Below the pieces are notes generated by a model. It searched no databases and had not been told where the DNA came from. It saw only the letters and a list, made by a program, of their open reading frames with translations. From positions 1 to 7,984 of the forward strand of contig JACMNZ010000479.1 in the NCBI GenBank assembly GCA_014378285.1: 7,984 bases of DNA, read 5' to 3'. Made by a program: the position numbers and the translations under genes. Shown here piece by piece: positions 5,366 to 7,984 of the stretch; the first letter of the stretch is position 1, and every line of letters starts with the position of its first letter. The stretch is from Pseudopedobacter sp. Its GTDB lineage: Bacteria > Bacteroidota > Bacteroidia > Sphingobacteriales > Sphingobacteriaceae.

Positions 5366-6682
5366 TTAATAACGGTAAGAATCAGACTTAAACGGCCCTT
5401 CTACAGTTACACCAATGTATTCTGCTTGGTCGTTTCTTAATTCCTCTAATTCTACGCCAATTTTAGCTAAGTGTAAACGGGCAACTTTTTCATCTAAGGT
5501 CTTAGGCAATACGTAAACTTTGTTTTCGTAAGCACCTGTATTAGACCAAAGTTCCATTTCTGCTAAAGTTTGGTTAGTAAAAGAGTTAGACATTACAAAA
5601 GATGGATGGCCAGTTGCACAACCTAAGTTTACTAATCTGCCTTCTGCTAAAACAATTACATCACTTCCGTTGATGGTATATTTATCAACCTGAGGTTTGA
5701 TTTCGATTTTAGATGCACCATGGTTTTTATTTAACCAAGCCATATCAATCTCGTTATCAAAATGACCAATGTTACAAACGATAGCCTTGTCTTTTAAAGC
5801 CTCAAAATGCTCGCCTCTAACAATATCTTTATTACCAGTTGCGGTAACAACAATATCAGCTTCTTTAATTGCAGTAGTTAATTTTTTTACTTCATAACCT
5901 TCCATTGCAGCTTGCAGCGCACAAATTGGGTCAATTTCAGTTACAATTACTCTTACTCCTGCTCTTGCTAAAGATTCTGCAGAACCTTTACCAACGTCGC
6001 CATAACCACAAACAACAGCTACTTTACCAGCCATCATTACATCAGTTGCTCTACGGATAGCATCAACTAAAGACTCACGACAACCGTATTTGTTATCAAA
6101 TTTAGATTTAGTTACAGAATCGTTGATATTGATAGCAGGCATTGGCAAAGTTCCTTTTTTAACACGATCGTGTAAACGAAGAACACCTGTAGTAGTTTCT
6201 TCAGAAATACCTTTAATACCAGCGGCCAATTCAGGATACCTATCTAATACCATATTGGTCAAATCGCCACCATCATCTAAAATCATATTTAATGGCTCAC
6301 GGTTTTCACCGAAAAACAAAGTTTGCTCAATACACCAATCAAATTCCTCTTCGTTTAAGCCTTTCCAGGCGAAAACAGGAACACCAGCAGCAGCAATTGC
6401 AGCAGCGGCATGATCTTGGGTTGAGAAAATATTACATGAGGACCAAGTAACATCTGCACCTAATGCAGTTAATGTTTCAATTAAAACCGCAGTTTGGATA
6501 GTCATGTGTAAACAACCAGCAATTCTTGCTCCTTTTAACGGTTGACTAGCTCCAAATTCTGCCCTAAGGGCCATTAAACCGGGCATTTCTGCTTCGGCTA
6601 ATTCAATTTCTTTTCTTCCCCATTCTGCTAGGGAAATGTCCTTCACTTTGAAAGGTACGTAAGTTGTCTCTACTGATGACAT
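5366..6682 (-). CDS. ahcY: Adenosylhomocysteinase (S-adenosylhomocysteine hydrolase)
   Basis: This cytoplasmic, NAD-dependent enzyme reversibly splits S-adenosylhomocysteine into adenosine and homocysteine. It relieves product inhibition of methyltransferases and feeds methionine regeneration. The 438-residue length is typical of bacterial forms. Seen: substrate-domain motif CLHMT with H59, SCNIFSTQDHAAAAIA (82-97), DDGGD (136-140) with D137, SEETTTG (160-166) with E162, and the catalytic block TKSKFDNKYGC with K192, D196 and C201. The NAD-binding loop is GYGDVGKG (226-233), and NIGHFD has H307. The C-terminal KSDSYRY is a variant of the family's usual DHYRY ending; the final Tyr-Arg-Tyr is kept. 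Residue roles follow alignment by eye to the human enzyme. It is transcribed alone, with its own terminator. No S-adenosylhomocysteine riboswitch is recognisable in its leader. Confidence 0.98.
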   Translation of the reverse strand: MSSVETTYVPFKVKDISLAEWGRKEIELAEAEMPGLMALRAEFGASQPLKGARIAGCLHMTIQTAVLIETLTALGADVTWSSCNIFSTQDHAAAAIAAAGVPVFAWKGLNEEEFDWCIEQTLFFGENREPLNMILDDGGDLTNMVLDRYPELAAGIKGISEETTTGVLRLHDRVKKGTLPMPAININDSVTKSKFDNKYGCRESLVDAIRRATDVMMAGKVAVVCGYGDVGKGSAESLARAGVRVIVTEIDPICALQAAMEGYEVKKLTTAIKEADIVVTATGNKDIVRGEHFEALKDKAIVCNIGHFDNEIDMAWLNKNHGASKIEIKPQVDKYTINGSDVIVLAEGRLVNLGCATGHPSFVMSNSFTNQTLAEMELWSNTGAYENKVYVLPKTLDEKVARLHLAKIGVELEELRNDQAEYIGVTVEGPFKSDSYRY

Positions 6683-6736
6683 AGTGTTATTTTTTAAGTG
6701 ATTAATTATTAGATAGTTAAGCGTTATTTATTTTTA

Positions 6737-6755
6737 TATTTGCACACTATTTGCA
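6737..6755. repeat. Tandem TATTTGCA repeats in the ahcY upstream region
   Basis: Two identical 8-bp copies of TATTTGCA (6737-6744 and 6748-6755) are spaced 11 bp start to start, about one helical turn, so both would face the same side of the DNA. The first copy overlaps a plus-strand TATATTTG (6735-6742), an exact -7 match that could drive the downstream secreted-protein gene with a leader of about 110 bases. Operator or promoter duplication are both possible. Confidence 0.35.
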
Positions 6756-6763
6756 TATTTTAA

Positions 6764-6794
6764 TAAAATTTACTCTTAAATATTTCGTCAAAAA
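6764..6794 (-). promoter_or_regulatory. Candidate ahcY promoter
   Basis: On the minus strand TTTTTG (6794-6789) is followed after 17 bases by TAAATTTT (6771-6764), one base off the TAnnTTTG consensus. Transcription would start near 6757, with a leader of about 75 bases containing the two TGCAAATA repeats. This is the best minus-strand candidate I found, but the mismatch keeps it tentative. Confidence 0.35.
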
Positions 6795-6859
6795 TACACA
6801 ACTTTAATTCACCAATAAAGTTTTTGAGCAGAATAAAAATAATATGCTATTTTAGTATT

Positions 6860-7411
6860 ATGAAAAAATCATTACTTATTCTAACTTTTGCTCTGTTTGT
6901 TTGCGTTGGCACAAAAGCCCAAACTTTTAAATTAACTCCTGAGGGTTTTGTAAGTGTTGCAGATCCCGCAAAAAATTACGCGGTTTTTGAGTATTCCGGT
7001 AAGAATGCAGCTGAGTTATACAAAAGCTCTTTGCTTTACTTTAACGCTTTTTATGTTTCACCAAAAGACGTAATTAGTACAGTTGAAGGCGAATCAATTA
7101 CAATTAATGGTTTTAGTGAAAAGACTGTAAGACAGAACGGAACGGCTACACCTTTTGATATTAATTACACGATCACCTTTTTATTTAAAGATGGTAAAAT
7201 TAGAATAAATAGCCCGTCATTTAATGCAACAACGGGCTTAAGAAAGATGTACTTAGTTTATACCGGCTTTAGTATGGACGGTACGGAAATAGGCGTTTAC
7301 GGTAAGGGTGGTAAGGTTAAATTAGAAAAAGCTATCGAAGATTTAGAAAATTTCTTTAATGTTTACATTGATAAATACAATAAGGGTATTTCGACTAAAT
7401 CTGATTGGTAG
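6860..7411 (+). CDS. Exported protein, DUF4468-like (TBP-like fold), function unknown
   Basis: The 183-residue product starts with a clear signal peptide (MKKSLLILTFALFVCVGTKA, cut before Q21), with an Ala-Gln junction typical of Bacteroidota. C15 is not in a lipobox (preceding residue V), so a periplasmic soluble protein is likelier than a lipoprotein. The mature part begins FKLTPEGFVSV and contains AAELYKSSLLYFNAFY (51-66 approx.), GESITINGF, YTITFLFKDGKIRI and a C-terminal helix EKAIEDLENFFNVYIDKY. This helix-then-sheet order resembles the DUF4468 family, a guess from pattern only. An in-frame TTG at 6824 would add 12 residues before the signal peptide and is rejected. A near -7 box, TATTTTAG (6848-6855), lies just before the ATG, so the mRNA could be leaderless; TATATTTG at 6735 is the alternative promoter. 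Convergent with the HTH gene, with 19 bp between stops and no terminator seen. Confidence 0.85.
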   Translation: MKKSLLILTFALFVCVGTKAQTFKLTPEGFVSVADPAKNYAVFEYSGKNAAELYKSSLLYFNAFYVSPKDVISTVEGESITINGFSEKTVRQNGTATPFDINYTITFLFKDGKIRINSPSFNATTGLRKMYLVYTGFSMDGTEIGVYGKGGKVKLEKAIEDLENFFNVYIDKYNKGISTKSDW

Positions 7412-7430
7412 ATAGCTATCAAATGTTGAT

Positions 7431-7706
7431 TTAAGAAAATTTATAAAAAGGGGTGTTATATGCCTTGTTTACCTCTTCGATATCTTTTAAACTGATATGT
7501 TTTTTTACAGCGTTTGGGCTTGGTGAACAAGGCTTCACTAAACCCTCAGCTATCCAACGTTTTACAGTTCTTTCACCGTAACGTCTAAAAGCCTCGGCCT
7601 TACTGATCCACGGTTTTATAAGGCCCGCTTTAGTGAGGGCTGTTTGGGCCCCCAGCTCTGCGGCGTCGGCAAGCATACTTCTAAGTGTTAATAATGTGAT
7701 TTCCAT
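7431..7706 (-). CDS. Small winged helix-turn-helix DNA-binding protein, mobile-element type
   Basis: This 91-residue protein (start at 7706) has an N-terminal helix (MEITLLTLRSMLADAAELGAQ, about 1-28) and then a MerR/excisionase-like winged HTH at about 33-80. In the HTH, WISKAEAFRRYG is the first helix pair, ERTVKRWIAEGLVKP the recognition helix and wing turn, and ISLKDIEEVNKAY the final helix. I recall very similar proteins (SKAEAYRRYG...RWIxEGLI) in Bacteroidota prophages and integrative elements. They may act as excision factors or local regulators; that role is inferred. The frame stays open upstream to an ATG at 7814. That longer start would add 36 residues and overlap the preceding gene by about 95 bp, whereas 7706 leaves a 13-bp gap after its stop and matches the family N-terminus. 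It probably forms an operon with that partial gene. Confidence 0.8.
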   Translation of the reverse strand: MEITLLTLRSMLADAAELGAQTALTKAGLIKPWISKAEAFRRYGERTVKRWIAEGLVKPCSPSPNAVKKHISLKDIEEVNKAYNTPFYKFS

Positions 7707-7719
7707 ATTTTTTAAATAT

Positions 7720-7983
7720 TTAGAAAGAAAATTGAGGGCTTGATTCAAATAACTCTTTTCTCTCTTTTTCGTAAAGTAACGTAGCGGCTTTGATTCTATT
7801 TTGAAAGCGATCAATACGAGATTCTAAACCGCCAAACTCTCTATTGATCTCTTCTTTCAAATAATCTTTAAAAGCTTTGCAAACATGGTCTAAAAAAGGG
7901 TTTGATTCTTGTTCACTAGAAAAATTGTTTTCTAGTTGATTTTCGTTAGTCTTGTTCAGACCTGAAAAAGTGAACCCTATTGG
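7720..7983 (-). CDS. Unidentified protein, C-terminal 87 residues (runs off right edge)
   Basis: An open frame enters from the right edge and continues to a TAA at 7720-7722, giving at least 87 residues with no start codon identified. The visible part begins PIGFTFSGLNKTNENQ, has a polar linker, and then a charged helical C-terminus: FLDHVCKAFKDYLKEEINRE (30-49), a probable coiled-coil stretch GGLESRIDRFQNRIKAATLL (51-70), and an ending YEKERKELFESSPQFSF. I do not recognise the family. The closely following winged-HTH gene (13 bp downstream) suggests a shared operon in a prophage or integrative element. Codon use is like the rest of the window. Confidence is for a real coding 3' end, not for any function. 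Confidence 0.6.
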   Translation of the reverse strand, partial: PIGFTFSGLNKTNENQLENNFSSEQESNPFLDHVCKAFKDYLKEEINREFGGLESRIDRFQNRIKAATLLYEKERKELFESSPQFSF

Positions 7984-7984
7984 G

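Noticed and set aside
6090..6413. Plus-strand open frame of 107 codons
   Set aside because: Lies wholly within ahcY on the opposite strand, opposite highly conserved catalytic motifs.
6683..6823. Riboswitch (S-adenosylhomocysteine or SAM type) upstream of ahcY
   Set aside because: The leader is very AT-rich and shows none of the G/C-rich stems such riboswitches need.
6800..6825. 7-bp hairpin (AACTTTA with TAAAGTT) followed by T5
   Set aside because: All A/T except one pair and in a leader rather than after a gene; too weak to call a terminator or attenuator.
6824..6859. Upstream TTG start for the secreted protein
   Set aside because: It would place 12 polar and mixed residues ahead of a perfect signal peptide that starts at the ATG at 6860.
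7411..7420. Palindrome GATAGCTATC at the convergent stops
   Set aside because: Ten bases with no loop and no T-run; not a terminator, and too short to call an attachment site.
1..7984. CRISPR array, toxin-antitoxin pair, defence cluster or tRNA/rRNA genes
   Set aside because: No regularly spaced repeats, cloverleaf-like segments or recognisable defence proteins were found on either strand.

Overview
The window is an AT-rich stretch of a Bacteroidota chromosome. My best guess is the Sphingobacteriaceae, near Pedobacter or Mucilaginibacter. The evidence is the near absence of Shine-Dalgarno sites, several exact matches to the Bacteroidota -7 promoter element TAnnTTTG, the protein families present (a short LuxC-like reductase, a J-domain/KTSC fusion, a secreted protein whose signal peptide ends in KAQ) and the style of the intergenic repeats. 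Most of it is ordinary housekeeping chromosome. The last 560 bases look like the edge of an accessory region.

Layout, left to right. (1) A two-cluster ferredoxin (58-411, minus), with its own terminator, is divergent from a short LuxC-type acyl-CoA reductase (502-1527, plus). They share a 90-bp control region. (2) A 67-residue protein of unknown function (1576-1779) overlaps by one base the cell-division ABC ATPase gene ftsE (1779-2459); ftsX is not present here. (3) A chaperone unit, grpE (2584-3177) and dnaJ (3277-4446), is preceded by a candidate stress promoter, split by a long imperfect inverted repeat, and closed by a strong terminator. (4) A second J-protein with a KTSC domain (4533-4979, minus) converges on dnaJ. 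(5) A 386-bp gap (4980-5365) holds that gene's promoter, a structured repeat-like element and the ahcY terminator. (6) ahcY, S-adenosylhomocysteine hydrolase (5366-6682, minus). (7) A small exported protein resembling DUF4468 (6860-7411, plus). (8) At the right edge, on the minus strand, a 91-residue winged-HTH protein (7431-7706) sits 13 bp downstream of the 3' end of another gene (7720-7983) that runs off the window. This pair resembles small genes seen in Bacteroidota prophages and integrative elements.

How the genes work together. GrpE and DnaJ are the two co-chaperones of DnaK, whose gene is elsewhere, and the J/KTSC protein could be a further DnaK client adaptor. The ferredoxin and the acyl-CoA reductase may be coordinated, or mutually exclusive, through facing promoters. 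AhcY removes the S-adenosylhomocysteine left by methyltransferases. I found no clearly new multi-gene system. The items most worth a second look are the structured element at about 5181-5295, the grpE control region, the facing promoters at 439-472, and the accessory-gene edge at the right.
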